IMG/VR virus record: IMGVR_UViG_3300032236_000575
Location: 1-63,156 of that record
DNA: 63,156 bases
Direction: 5' to 3' (one strand)
Origin: a virus
In this document: positions 41,894-49,237 of the stretch, in pieces
Layout of the letters: the number at the start of each line of letters is the position of its first letter
Numbering within the stretch: position 1 is the first letter of the stretch
Made by a program: the position numbers and the translations under genes
Notes under the pieces: model-generated
Told to the model about the DNA's origin: nothing
The model's input: the letters and a program-made list of their open reading frames with translations, nothing else
Database searches by the model: none

Positions 41894-44017
41894 TCAAGCT
41901 ATCCCCCAGTCAGGTTGCGTAGCAATCTTTTTCACGGCGGCTTGCATGACCTCGTCCGGCAGCTTCCAGAACGCTTTAGCGGGGTACTCGCGAAGCTCCT
42001 GAATGATCTTGAGCTTCTTCGCTGCTCGATACAGTGTGCGCCGCGAGATGTCCGCGTCGGTCTTCGCGTCTTTGACTGCGTCGGTCACGCGCACCCACGG
42101 GCCGTTCATCGCCAGATAGTCTTCAAGCCACTGCGCTGCAGCGTCCTGCTTGCCGCCCATCGTGATGTCCGAATCCTGGTCCGCCAGCATCGCATCCGCC
42201 GCCGTCAGATCAGACAAGCCAGTGATGTTGAAAGCAGCGACTGTCGCTTCCTCACCGCTGTCTGTCGGCACTGTCGCTTCGTTGATCTCGTAAGTCACCG
42301 ACAGGTCTTCTCTGCCGGTTGAGTTCTTGACTTGAGACATGATGCGGACACCTTGCTTGTCCTTGACGAATCCGAACACTGCTCGTGCGATCTCACCGAA
42401 TGCGCTGCTGCCGTTGATGGCTGCGACGAGGTCGGTGTTGCCGGACTTGTTGAGGTGGACAACGCCGATGACGATGCCGTCGATGGCTTCTGCGATGCGT
42501 GCCCACGGTTCAAGGTATGACCGTGTCTCGTTGTTGCGGTTGATGTCCGCCGTCTGCGAGATCGTGGACATGATCGGATCCACGATGACCACTCGGACTG
42601 ATTTCTCTCTGAACTCTTTCGCGAGGTCGATCTCGTATCGAGTGGAGATCAATCTTGTCGGGTTGTCTTGATCGTCAAAGACATTGGGCAGCATGATGCG
42701 GTCGCAGTCTGCGCCAACTGCGTCGAATGATGGCTTGATGACGTAGCGGTGTGATTCTTCTGTGGCGATGTAGGCGACGTTGACGGGCTTGCCGAAGAGG
42801 CATCCTGGTATGCGTCCTGTTGAGTAGCCTGCTGCGAACCATCGTGCAGCGGTTGACTTTCCGGCTCCTGGCCGTCCTCCGAAGAGCACCATTGTTCCCA
42901 GTTGGATTCGGCCTGCCCCGGCGTAGTCCCATGCCCATGTCGGCGCAGCGGACGAGATAGCCGATGCGGGGATGAGACTCACGCGGCCCGTACTGCCCTC
43001 TGTGTGCCCTTCTGAGCCGTTTTCCGCTGTTCTGGGTGTCTGTGCATGGTCAGGCACTAGTGAGAGGATCTGCGCTGTCGGGTTGGACTTCTCCAAGCCC
43101 TTGCTGACCTTCTCGCGAATGTGGTTGGGCTGCTTGGTTTTCGCTTGCCCTACTGCCCAGGAGAGGATGCCTTGAAACTCGGCTTGCGCTGCCTGCTCTG
43201 AGAGCTTGCGGCCAGCATCGCCAGTCTCGATCATCGACTGCACGAACTGCTCTCGCAGGATGTCCACGGCATCGCGTGCAGGGAAGTATCCGGCCATCGC
43301 CTCTTCCAAAGCTGCGGTCAGGATCGACACCATCGCATCGTGGCGAGAGTCGAGCCTTTCCACTTCTGCTGTGAACTTGCGTGTCCATGTCGAGAGAAGG
43401 CGCGTGTTCTCAACTCCTGTCGCCCCTGCGACGAACTCGTACACTTCGGCATCGGTGGCTGCGCTTTCGGGTTGCTCTGTGTCGGTGAGCTTTTCAGCGA
43501 TGTCGTCTGGCAGTTCCGGTACTTCGCCTGTGACGATCCATCGGTACTCTCCGCCATCGGGATGCACTGTTGGTTGCACGATGATCACGCCACCGGCACC
43601 GCGCACGTCGAGGCCCATTCCGGCCAGCCCACCTTTGCCGTTGCCGATCCTGCGGCCTTCCGGCATGCGGAACAGGTAGTGCCCACGTCCTCCGCTGTTG
43701 GGACGTGTCTGCTGATACGGTGCCCCTGATTGAATCATGGTGTGCCACAGCCACTCTGGAACGAGGTTTGTTTTGTCCACGTCGAGTGCGATGAGGCCGG
43801 ATCGCCCAAGGTCGAACGCGATGCCGTCGCCGCTCCCGGCGAACCACGCGACTAGCTGCTCAGGGTCACGGGTGGACTTGTCTTGCCATCTGTCACCGAC
43901 TCTGCTGCCGGGATGTTTGGTTCCCGGCTTGACGGGCAGGACGTAGATCCCTGCGTTGGCGTAGATCGCCGCTGCTGTGAGGTTGTCGCAGTCATCACCG
44001 ATCTTGGGGATGATCAA
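41894..44017 (-). CDS. Primase-polymerase with RepA-like ATPase (replication initiator/helicase)
   Basis: A 707-aa protein from a TTG start. Residues 10-190 form a Prim-Pol (AEP) domain: GIYVLPVKPGTKHPG, GIAFDLGRSGLIALDVD with the catalytic acid, SGGRGHYLFRMP, GLDVRGAGGVIIVQPT. Residues 360-590 are a RepA/AAA-type ATPase with VLFGGRPGAGKSTAARW (Walker A) and VRVVIVDPIMST (Walker B), then GVVHLNKSG. The C terminus is winged-helix (RTLYRAAKKLKIIQELRE). It would prime and unwind at the adjacent iterons. No separate DNA polymerase is seen. Confidence 0.9.
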   Translation of the reverse strand: MIIPKIGDDCDNLTAAAIYANAGIYVLPVKPGTKHPGSRVGDRWQDKSTRDPEQLVAWFAGSGDGIAFDLGRSGLIALDVDKTNLVPEWLWHTMIQSGAPYQQTRPNSGGRGHYLFRMPEGRRIGNGKGGLAGMGLDVRGAGGVIIVQPTVHPDGGEYRWIVTGEVPELPDDIAEKLTDTEQPESAATDAEVYEFVAGATGVENTRLLSTWTRKFTAEVERLDSRHDAMVSILTAALEEAMAGYFPARDAVDILREQFVQSMIETGDAGRKLSEQAAQAEFQGILSWAVGQAKTKQPNHIREKVSKGLEKSNPTAQILSLVPDHAQTPRTAENGSEGHTEGSTGRVSLIPASAISSAAPTWAWDYAGAGRIQLGTMVLFGGRPGAGKSTAARWFAAGYSTGRIPGCLFGKPVNVAYIATEESHRYVIKPSFDAVGADCDRIMLPNVFDDQDNPTRLISTRYEIDLAKEFREKSVRVVIVDPIMSTISQTADINRNNETRSYLEPWARIAEAIDGIVIGVVHLNKSGNTDLVAAINGSSAFGEIARAVFGFVKDKQGVRIMSQVKNSTGREDLSVTYEINEATVPTDSGEEATVAAFNITGLSDLTAADAMLADQDSDITMGGKQDAAAQWLEDYLAMNGPWVRVTDAVKDAKTDADISRRTLYRAAKKLKIIQELREYPAKAFWKLPDEVMQAAVKKIATQPDWGIA

Positions 44018-44053
44018 AGTTGGTGTCCAATCTGGTAGATGCTTTGCAAGAAA

Positions 44054-44096
44054 TGAAAAGTGCCGCCCTGCACCATGTTTCGGCGCAGGGCGGCAC
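44054..44096 (-). terminator. Rho-independent terminator after the SSB-like gene
   Basis: A perfect 12-bp GC-rich stem (GTGCCGCCCTGC with GCAGGGCGGCAC) has a 13-nt loop. On the minus strand it is followed by CTTTTCATTTC. It lies between the SSB-like stop and the Prim-Pol start, beside palindromic site 5. Confidence 0.85.
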
Positions 44097-44100
44097 CCAC

Positions 44101-44117
44101 CGTTCCTTTATGGAACG
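44101..44117. promoter_or_regulatory. Palindromic site 5 (CGTTCCT-TTA-TGGAACG)
   Basis: One arm mismatch. It sits between the SSB-like stop and the terminator stem, so transcription reaching the terminator must cross it first. Bound protein could act as a roadblock. Confidence 0.55.
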
Positions 44118-44126
44118 ATGCCGTCG

Positions 44127-44660
44127 CTAGCTCTTGGCAGCGAGGTTCGCGAGAGCGGCACGCGCCTCCGGTGAGAGGTCACTCGGCATGGCCTGCTGAG
44201 TTCCGTTGCCGCCGTTGAAGAAACCGGCTGACGCATTTGGCTTCTGGTAGTCGGCAGAGAACGCTTTCGGCGGGTTGAGTGCCGGGTTGGTGCGCTCTCC
44301 GTATCCGGTGAACGTCAGGGTGAGCTTGCCGCCCACCTCGATCGCGCTGGCGTTGGCACGCGTGAGAGCGTCTTTGACGGCCAGACGCTGACCGTAGGTG
44401 GAGATCCACACGCTTCTCTGACCGCTGTCTTCGGGGTTGGCCGGGTCACGCAGATCGGTCTGCACCGTCACCACCAACACCTTCTTCGGGTTGCCGTCCT
44501 TCCATGTCACCACATCTCCGGTGAACGGGTCGGTTGCATCGCGCACAACCGGCTCAGTGGTCACCGTGCCGGTGATCGTGGTTCCCACCTCGCGGAAGGG
44601 GAAGTACGGTGCGCCCGTACCGCCGGACCCGAAGAAGAACTCACTCGATTCGTTGGACAT
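44127..44660 (-). CDS. SSB-like ssDNA-binding protein
   Basis: A 177-aa protein. I prefer ATG 44660, which has AAAGGTGAG upstream. It shows an OB-fold-like pattern (VGTTITGTVTTEPVVRDATD, KKVLVVTVQTDLRD, SVWISTYGQRLAVKDALTRA, GGKLTLTFTGYGER) and a Gly/Asn/Ala-rich tail. Actinobacteriophages often carry such OB-fold proteins near the primase. It is followed by a terminator. The family call is moderate. Confidence 0.7.
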   Translation of the reverse strand: MSNESSEFFFGSGGTGAPYFPFREVGTTITGTVTTEPVVRDATDPFTGDVVTWKDGNPKKVLVVTVQTDLRDPANPEDSGQRSVWISTYGQRLAVKDALTRANASAIEVGGKLTLTFTGYGERTNPALNPPKAFSADYQKPNASAGFFNGGNGTQQAMPSDLSPEARAALANLAAKS

Positions 44661-44744
44661 ACTGCTGCTCACCTTTCAGTGAATGTTGTTGGCGCACATC
44701 GGGATTGATGTCACGCCTGTTTTTCCTTTGAGGCCGTTCGCCTC

Positions 44745-45038
44745 TTAGGTCTGTGTTCCGCCGGACGCGTTGGCGTACTGGCGCAGAACGGACATGTTCT
44801 CGGGGCAATAGCTGCTGACAGCGTCCACAATGAACGTCGCAGCCTGCTTCGCGGTGAAGCCGTTCTTGAGAAGGATGCTCACGTCGCGATCGACTTGCTG
44901 CACGGTGGGATTCGCGTCGAGTCCTTCGCACAGGGCTGTCGCTGCTTGATCGTAGATGTCGGCGTGTGCCGGTGCAGCGAAAAGCGTTGCCGCCGTGACA
45001 GTTACGGCAGCGATGATGGCTTTTAATCCGATTCTCAC
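44745..45038 (-). CDS. Secreted DUF732-like protein
   Basis: A 97-aa protein from GTG 45038, in a GTGA overlap with the stop of the tiny gene before it. The signal peptide is RIGLKAIIAAVTVTAATLFA with predicted cleavage at AHA|DIYD. The mature part has paired cysteines (ALCEGLDAN, then SSYCPENM) as in mycobacterial DUF732 secreted proteins. Such proteins are usually chromosomal, so it was probably acquired from a mycobacterial host and may act in lysogens. Confidence 0.78.
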   Translation of the reverse strand: MRIGLKAIIAAVTVTAATLFAAPAHADIYDQAATALCEGLDANPTVQQVDRDVSILLKNGFTAKQAATFIVDAVSSYCPENMSVLRQYANASGGTQT

Positions 45039-45115
45039 TGTCGCCACCAAACAGTGTGAATCAGCATTCCCGCAATCGCGCCGAACGCGACTATCGACCA
45101 GAACAAGTTGGTCAT
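45035..45115 (-). CDS. 26-aa single-helix membrane peptide
   Basis: ATG 45115 overlaps the upstream stop as ATGA, and its own stop overlaps the next GTG. The peptide is nearly all hydrophobic (NLFWSIVAFGAIAGMLIHTV). The overlaps on both sides strongly suggest that it is translated. The role is unknown. Confidence 0.6.
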   Translation of the reverse strand: MTNLFWSIVAFGAIAGMLIHTVWWRQ

Positions 45116-45219
45116 TCTTCTTCTTCCTCCCGTTCGTATTCGTCCTCATCGATGAGGTCTGATTCAGTCAGTTCCACGATCTGGTTTTCGGCGTGACTCC
45201 ACCGAATCCATAAGCTCAT
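45112..45219 (-). CDS. 35-aa acidic peptide
   Basis: ATG 45219 overlaps the nuclease stop. The peptide runs from WIRWSHAENQIVEL to a Glu-rich C terminus. It is linked by ATGA overlaps on both ends. The function is unknown. Confidence 0.5.
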   Translation of the reverse strand: MSLWIRWSHAENQIVELTESDLIDEDEYEREEEEE

Positions 45220-46025
45220 TTCTTCTTCTTTCTGTCTCGATGTGCCGGGTCGAAACCTTCTCCGTTGCATGCAGCCGGATTGCTATGTCCTTCAGCGTCT
45301 TTCGCATACCAAGGGCAGAAAGCGCAGTCAGTGTTCACCCTCGGAATGAGATTGAGGTTGGCGATGTTGTGTTCGATCTGCAGTTCGTCGGCAAGCAGGA
45401 TCATGGAGTCGAATCGTGAGATGGCTTGTGCCGCTATGGTTTCTGAGTAGTCCTCGATCCACAGGTGGCTTCCGGCGAGCGTGCCAGCGCGGGGCAGGAA
45501 CCAGATCCCGACGTGATCGACTTGCTTGCCTTCGTTGGCGTATCCCTTGCCGTACAGGTGCGCTTGTGTGCGGTATGTGCCGGATGGTCCGTTCTTGCGG
45601 TACTTCGTCATCGCCGTGGTGCCGGGGAACTTGAAGTCGATGACTGTGTTCGTCTGTGTGTCGAACAGGTCGCATGTTCCGGCCAGTCCGATAGCGATCT
45701 CCACTCGATGCTCGCTGATCCACCGCTCCGGTTCACCGGCCTCAACTCTGCGCGAATTATCAAGTGCCAGTGCGTCTTCCAAAGCTCGATGCGATGCCAC
45801 TCCAATGTAGGACGGCAGTGGATCGAACTGTGGGTTGACCGGCTCAAGATCGAGCAGTGCGCTGATGAGATGCCGTGGACACGGGTGTCCAATCTGCGAC
45901 GGCCCAAGCGTGACCTGCTGATGCCGTGGATGAGATGAATGATGTTGACGCAGCACTGCTTTGAGGTCTTCGATGAGTAGGTCACCGACGCTGAAGTCGA
46001 GGAATGTTTCTTGCGTGTCAGTCAT
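45216..46025 (-). CDS. RecB/Cas4-like exonuclease
   Basis: A 269-aa PD-(D/E)XK nuclease. It shows LGPSQIGHPCPRHLIS, GLAGTCDLFD, the core VIDFKFPG, QAHLYGKGY, and a C-terminal cysteine set (CAFCPWYAKDAEG ... AACNGEGFD). Together with the early Cys this could bind a 4Fe-4S cluster, as in Cas4/AddB. It probably works in recombination or replication with the Prim-Pol and SSB-like proteins. No adjacent annealing protein is recognised. Confidence 0.85.
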   Translation of the reverse strand: MTDTQETFLDFSVGDLLIEDLKAVLRQHHSSHPRHQQVTLGPSQIGHPCPRHLISALLDLEPVNPQFDPLPSYIGVASHRALEDALALDNSRRVEAGEPERWISEHRVEIAIGLAGTCDLFDTQTNTVIDFKFPGTTAMTKYRKNGPSGTYRTQAHLYGKGYANEGKQVDHVGIWFLPRAGTLAGSHLWIEDYSETIAAQAISRFDSMILLADELQIEHNIANLNLIPRVNTDCAFCPWYAKDAEGHSNPAACNGEGFDPAHRDRKKKK

Positions 46026-46221
46026 CGGTGTCTTTCTTTTGGTAGGAAGTGCATCCGCACGGGATGACGAGTGCGCCTGTCGGGTGTTCGTTGCTGATGT
46101 TTTCGCCCGGTGTTGGTGTCACCATTCGACAGCAGCAGGATTCTCCGCTTGTGTGGTGCCATTGAGGGTGGCCGCATGTGTTACAGGCCGAGATAGTCGA
46201 ACCAGTCTTCTGTGTAGTCAT
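46018..46221 (-). CDS. Cys/His-rich small protein, 67 aa
   Basis: From ATG 46221. ACNTCGHPQWHHTSGESCCC plus a terminal PCGCTSY suggests one or two zinc sites. It overlaps the nuclease start and the previous gene. The function is unknown. Confidence 0.6.
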   Translation of the reverse strand: MTTQKTGSTISACNTCGHPQWHHTSGESCCCRMVTPTPGENISNEHPTGALVIPCGCTSYQKKDTDD

Positions 46222-46414
46222 GCCCTGCCTTACTGATGTTGAAGCGTTGAGTGAAAGCCACTGCATCGCAATGCGATTCGAATGATTTGGTGTACGCCCA
46301 TGTGCCTTGCAGGTACAGGTCGGTGACCCATTTGCACGGCCCGTACTCGTCAACTGCTGTGAACGGTCGCTCTTTCCAGATGTGCCATCGCACGCGTCTA
46401 TCCGGCGTAGTCAT
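46181..46414 (-). CDS. Hypothetical 77-aa protein
   Basis: ATG 46414 lies inside the previous gene's end. The soluble protein (VRWHIWKERPFTAVDEYGPC, YTEDWFDYLGL) is aromatic-rich. No family is recognised. Confidence 0.5.
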   Translation of the reverse strand: MTTPDRRVRWHIWKERPFTAVDEYGPCKWVTDLYLQGTWAYTKSFESHCDAVAFTQRFNISKAGHDYTEDWFDYLGL

Positions 46415-46547
46415 TGCACTCGCAGTAGAACTCGCCGTCGAAGTGAAAGCACTGAGCCTCTTTCGCCCACTGATCCTGTTTCCATCCTTCGGAAACGAGG
46501 GGCAGAAAATGATCACCTTCTGCGTGCCTGCAGATCTGGCATGTCAT
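46398..46547 (-). CDS. Mini Zn-ribbon protein, 49 aa
   Basis: ATG 46547 overlaps the upstream stop as ATGA. TCQICRHAEGDHF and YCECNDYAG give a CxxC...CxC set for one zinc. It is one of several such mini proteins in this cluster. Confidence 0.55.
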   Translation of the reverse strand: MTCQICRHAEGDHFLPLVSEGWKQDQWAKEAQCFHFDGEFYCECNDYAG

Positions 46548-46831
46548 TGCTTGTCGCAATCGCAATCGCATTCGTCCTCGTAGCACAAGCCTTCGTATGC
46601 GTTGAGCAGAAGACGTTCCCAGTCGGCTAGAGGTTCGTCTAGCGGTTCGCCGTCTTGCTCGACTTTTTCCCACAAGCCTCGACGGCCAACTCGGTAGCAG
46701 TCACCATTGTCCTTGTACCACAGCGTGCCGATCGGAAGTTGGCGTGGCAGTGCATCTTTCGGTTGCGGGTCGAGCACCTCGATGATCTCGTTGAGGATGC
46801 CTGCGGCCAGCTTGCGAAGCTCTCGGATCAT
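46544..46831 (-). CDS. Hypothetical 95-aa protein with Cys-rich acidic tail
   Basis: An N-terminal helix (RELRKLAAGILNEIIEVL), then a small beta domain (GTLWYKDNGDCYRVGRRGLW), and an acidic Cys tail (CYEDECDCDCDKQ) that might bind metal. The function is unknown. Confidence 0.55.
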   Translation of the reverse strand: MIRELRKLAAGILNEIIEVLDPQPKDALPRQLPIGTLWYKDNGDCYRVGRRGLWEKVEQDGEPLDEPLADWERLLLNAYEGLCYEDECDCDCDKQ

Positions 46832-46935
46832 CGGATCGATCCGATGAACGCGTACATCACGGCCTCGATGACAACGTAGATTCCGACGATGAAAGCCGAC
46901 ACGATGAGTGCGGCTGTTAACTTCTCACGTTTCAT
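46828..46935 (-). CDS. 35-aa single-helix membrane peptide
   Basis: From ATG 46935, with ATGA overlaps on both sides. A basic N terminus (MKREKL) precedes one hydrophobic helix (TAALIVSAFIVGIYVVIEAV). It is similar in design to the other tiny membrane peptides of the block. Confidence 0.6.
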   Translation of the reverse strand: MKREKLTAALIVSAFIVGIYVVIEAVMYAFIGSIR

Positions 46936-47159
46936 TTCTTGCCTTTCTTCTTGTCTTGCGCTGCTCGCCACTCGGATACGCGAGTGGCAGCGGTGTTCCA
47001 CGATGAGATCTCGCCGTCGAGGTACTGGCCGAGAAGGGCGAGCTTGTAGCGCACCTCGATGACGATCTCGGAGTATCGAGGATCACCGACAACGAGCGGT
47101 TCCAAACTGATGTGTATGTCGCGCAACGCTTTTCGAATCTCGTCAAGACTCGTCGTCAT
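46932..47159 (-). CDS. Hypothetical helical protein, 75 aa
   Basis: I prefer ATG 47159, which has TGAGGA upstream. The protein is helical (SLDEIRKALRDIHISLEPLV, EIVIEVRYKLALLGQYLDGE) with a lysine tail. No family is recognised. Confidence 0.5.
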   Translation of the reverse strand: MTTSLDEIRKALRDIHISLEPLVVGDPRYSEIVIEVRYKLALLGQYLDGEISSWNTAATRVSEWRAAQDKKKGKK

Positions 47160-47361
47160 CGTTGTCCTCATCGTCAAACGGAGACATCACGCCGTCCGGT
47201 GGGATCTCCCTGCCGTAGTGCTCAGCGCACGTCGAGTACCTGCCGACATGCCGTCCTTTTATCGACACATCGCTGTATGCGATGGCGTGGGTTAGGGGCA
47301 GGCCGTCGAGGATGCAGTAAGTACACCAATGTTCTGGTGTGCATGCCGGTTCGCAGTTCAC
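47143..47361 (-). CDS. Cys-rich small protein with acidic tail, 72 aa
   Basis: Starts at a GTG in a GTGA overlap. CEPACTPEHWCTYCILDG looks like a zinc finger. A later C-x2-H pair (STCAEHYG) may complete it. The tail is Asp-rich. The function is unknown. Confidence 0.55.
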   Translation of the reverse strand: MNCEPACTPEHWCTYCILDGLPLTHAIAYSDVSIKGRHVGRYSTCAEHYGREIPPDGVMSPFDDEDNDDDES

Positions 47362-47681
47362 GATGACATCTCCGAGATGCGTTGCCGTGCAAGCCGATAC
47401 ACGCCAGCGACGAACACCGAAAGCAGATCGCTGCTGATCCCGCCGTTGTTTTTGATGGCATCATCGAGTCCGATGGTAAACGCCGTGAATCCTTGAGCGT
47501 CATCGAACTGCCGATGTGTCGGCCTTGCGTTGATGTCTCTTATCAGCCGGTCAACGAGCTTGTCCAGTTCGTCGCGTGCTCGCGAATAGGCTTGATCCAT
47601 GTGTGCAACCCACGTCGCCCAACGCTCTGGGCTTTCTTGGGCGACTCTCTCCCACTGAGGTGGGAAGTCACTATTTGACAC
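47358..47681 (-). CDS. Hypothetical protein, 107 aa
   Basis: GTG 47681 has GGAGTGG about eight bases upstream. The protein is helical (RVAQESPERWATWVAHMDQA, ARDELDKLVDRLIRDINARP) with a hydrophobic SSDLLSVFVAGVYRLARQRI. No family is recognised. Confidence 0.5.
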   Translation of the reverse strand: MSNSDFPPQWERVAQESPERWATWVAHMDQAYSRARDELDKLVDRLIRDINARPTHRQFDDAQGFTAFTIGLDDAIKNNGGISSDLLSVFVAGVYRLARQRISEMSS

Positions 47682-47925
47682 CGGCTTGCCACTCCGTTGG
47701 ATACCGTCGCCTCGTGCCGCCGCCCTCGCGCTTCTCGATGCGGCAGAACTGACCCAAAGCGTTGTCCCATCGCACAATTGGAACCGTGCGATTCAGGACA
47801 GCGTCATGCGATTTAGGTTTGCGGAGCCATCGAGGTGAGCCGATTCGCACACGCTGAAGCAGTGCCGTCCTGATGCGGAGAACGTCGATCGTTTTCTCCA
47901 TGTCTTCGTATGCGTGCTTGCTCAT
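47671..47925 (-). CDS. Hypothetical basic protein, 84 aa
   Basis: From ATG 47925, overlapping the stop of the acidic-protein gene. Sequence such as IRTALLQRVRIGSPRWLRKP and GTRRRYPTEWQAG is basic and may bind nucleic acid. No family is recognised. Confidence 0.5.
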   Translation of the reverse strand: MSKHAYEDMEKTIDVLRIRTALLQRVRIGSPRWLRKPKSHDAVLNRTVPIVRWDNALGQFCRIEKREGGGTRRRYPTEWQAGVK

Positions 47926-48227
47926 AGTTTGGCCTTGTTGGTCATGGGAGGGTCGATGATCTTCTCGGGTCCGAGCACGATCGGAACGAAGGGATCGTCG
48001 TCTTCGTACTCTTCTTCGTACTCTTCTTCGTCTTCGTACTCTTCGTCTTCGTCATCGAACTCGTCGTCGTCATCGAACTCTTCTTCGTCGTCGTCATCGA
48101 ACTCGTATGACGGGAAAGGCTCTTCGTGAACCCATCCGGCGATGACGAGGTTGTCGCTGTACCAGATCTCGATGTAGGGCGGTTCGTTGTCCCGATACTT
48201 GATCGTGACTCGTGGTGTTTTGTTCAT
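47922..48227 (-). CDS. Extremely acidic protein, possible DNA mimic
   Basis: A 101-aa protein from ATG 48227. Residues 1-42 form a normal beta-type domain (RVTIKYRDNEPPYIEIWYSD, NLVIAGWVHEEP). Residues 43-78 are almost purely Asp/Glu with spaced Phe/Tyr. A short hydrophobic PFVPIVLGP follows. Acidic phage proteins often mimic DNA to block nucleases or nucleoid proteins. The repeated GAC/GAG codons could also expand by slippage, so length may vary between relatives. Confidence 0.6.
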   Translation of the reverse strand: MNKTPRVTIKYRDNEPPYIEIWYSDNLVIAGWVHEEPFPSYEFDDDDEEEFDDDDEFDDEDEEYEDEEEYEEEYEDDDPFVPIVLGPEKIIDPPMTNKAKL

Positions 48228-48616
48228 TCGGCTTTCTTTCTCTTGTATCTCTCGCGGTCGGAGTGCGACTTGCAGTGACGGCAGATCTCGTACTGCTTGC
48301 CGTTTGGGTAGTCCTTGGTCATCACGTTGTCTGGTGACATCTCGTGTAATCCGTTGTTGCACAATCGAAACGGCGGCTGGTTTGTCCAGTCTGGTATCGC
48401 CGCGAGCGGTTCTACTTGTTGCTTGAAGATGTAGTAGCTCGTTGTCTGCTCGTTGATGCGGAGCAGCATGGCGATCTCTGGAACTGTTCTGCCGTCGCGG
48501 AAGTGCATGATCTGAGTGGCGCGGATGATGTCGGCCCTGTTGGCACCAGGCACTGGAAAGCGTGCGACGAGGGCATCGACTACTAGCTCGTCATAGTGCC
48601 GGTTTGGGTCGAACAA
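48224..48616 (-). CDS. HTH and Zn-finger protein, 130 aa
   Basis: Begins at a TTG. The middle contains an HTH-like TVPEIAMLLRINEQTTSYYI. The C-terminal CNNGLHEMSPDNV ... YEICRHCKSHSDRERYK is a zinc-finger module that often accompanies phage HNH-like proteins. It is probably a DNA-binding regulator. It overlaps whiB by 33 bases. Confidence 0.6.
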   Translation of the reverse strand: MFDPNRHYDELVVDALVARFPVPGANRADIIRATQIMHFRDGRTVPEIAMLLRINEQTTSYYIFKQQVEPLAAIPDWTNQPPFRLCNNGLHEMSPDNVMTKDYPNGKQYEICRHCKSHSDRERYKRKKAE

Positions 48617-48945
48617 ACCTGCAACCCTCGCTCTGTTGCGTAGCGGTGCGCTCGCCTACACGAGTAGCACGGCTGTTTTCTCTCGCGAACGTGTCTCTGA
48701 TAGCCCACCTCTGTGCCGTGAGGAAAGACATCTTGAGGATCTACCAAGCTGTCGAGTTTGGTTCCGGCCCAAACGCCATGCGTTGCACCGACTCTCGTCG
48801 CGTACTCACCGCATTGCTGCATCACAGGGCAGCGTGAGCAGATCAGTCGCGCTTCAGCGCACTGCTCCGACTGCAACGTTTGAGGGAACCACAACTCGGG
48901 ATCCGCCTGAGCGCAGAGTGCCTCGTCCATCCATTCGTCTGCCAT
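48583..48945 (-). CDS. whiB: WhiB-family transcription factor
   Basis: A 120-aa protein from ATG 48945. It carries the four iron-sulfur cysteines (ALCAQADPELWFPQ, LICSRCPVMQQCGEYA) and the G[VI]WAG-type turn (THGVWAGTKL). A C-terminal extension adds KQPCYSCRRAHRYATERG, giving two extra cysteines and a basic patch. Phage TM4 carries a WhiB that blocks septation and superinfection, so this gene may reprogram the host in a similar way. It confirms an actinobacterial host. Confidence 0.92.
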   Translation of the reverse strand: MADEWMDEALCAQADPELWFPQTLQSEQCAEARLICSRCPVMQQCGEYATRVGATHGVWAGTKLDSLVDPQDVFPHGTEVGYQRHVRERKQPCYSCRRAHRYATERGLQVCSTQTGTMTS

Positions 48946-49040
48946 CAGAACCACACCATCGTTGTCATCACTGCAAAGCTGATGGACAGCAGTGCGATGC
49001 GTGCGGCGATTTCTATTGCGTGCCAATCGGTTTCGTTCAT
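48945..49040 (-). CDS. 31-aa single-helix membrane peptide
   Basis: From ATG 49040, ending in a TGATG overlap with whiB. One hydrophobic helix follows an acidic start (WHAIEIAARIALLSISFAVM). It is co-translated with whiB by position. The function is unknown. Confidence 0.55.
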   Translation of the reverse strand: MNETDWHAIEIAARIALLSISFAVMTTMVWF

Positions 49041-49237
49041 GCTGGTGGCTGTGCGGCCTTTCTGAATTGTTTGATCGCCTGGAGCCTCGCGTGCCTGTTG
49101 GACGGCGAGTGACTGCACGTCACGGTCTTGCCGGTGAGTCTGTGCTTGAAGGCGGCGTGGCCTCGGCCATTGATGCCGACGTATTCGAATCCGAGATCTT
49201 TTGCGATGCTTGCCAGTTCGCGGACGTTGCGGTTCAT
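49037..49237 (-). CDS. HicA-like toxin/RNase fold protein
   Basis: A 66-aa protein from ATG 49237. It resembles the HicA dsRBD-like fold: ELASIAKDLGFEYVGINGRG, the conserved GHAAFKH with the putative catalytic His, and TCSHSPSNRHARLQAIKQFR. HicA cleaves mRNA on translating ribosomes and is normally paired with HicB. No HicB is adjacent, so it may be a solo regulator or a degenerate toxin. Confidence 0.65.
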   Translation of the reverse strand: MNRNVRELASIAKDLGFEYVGINGRGHAAFKHRLTGKTVTCSHSPSNRHARLQAIKQFRKAAQPPA

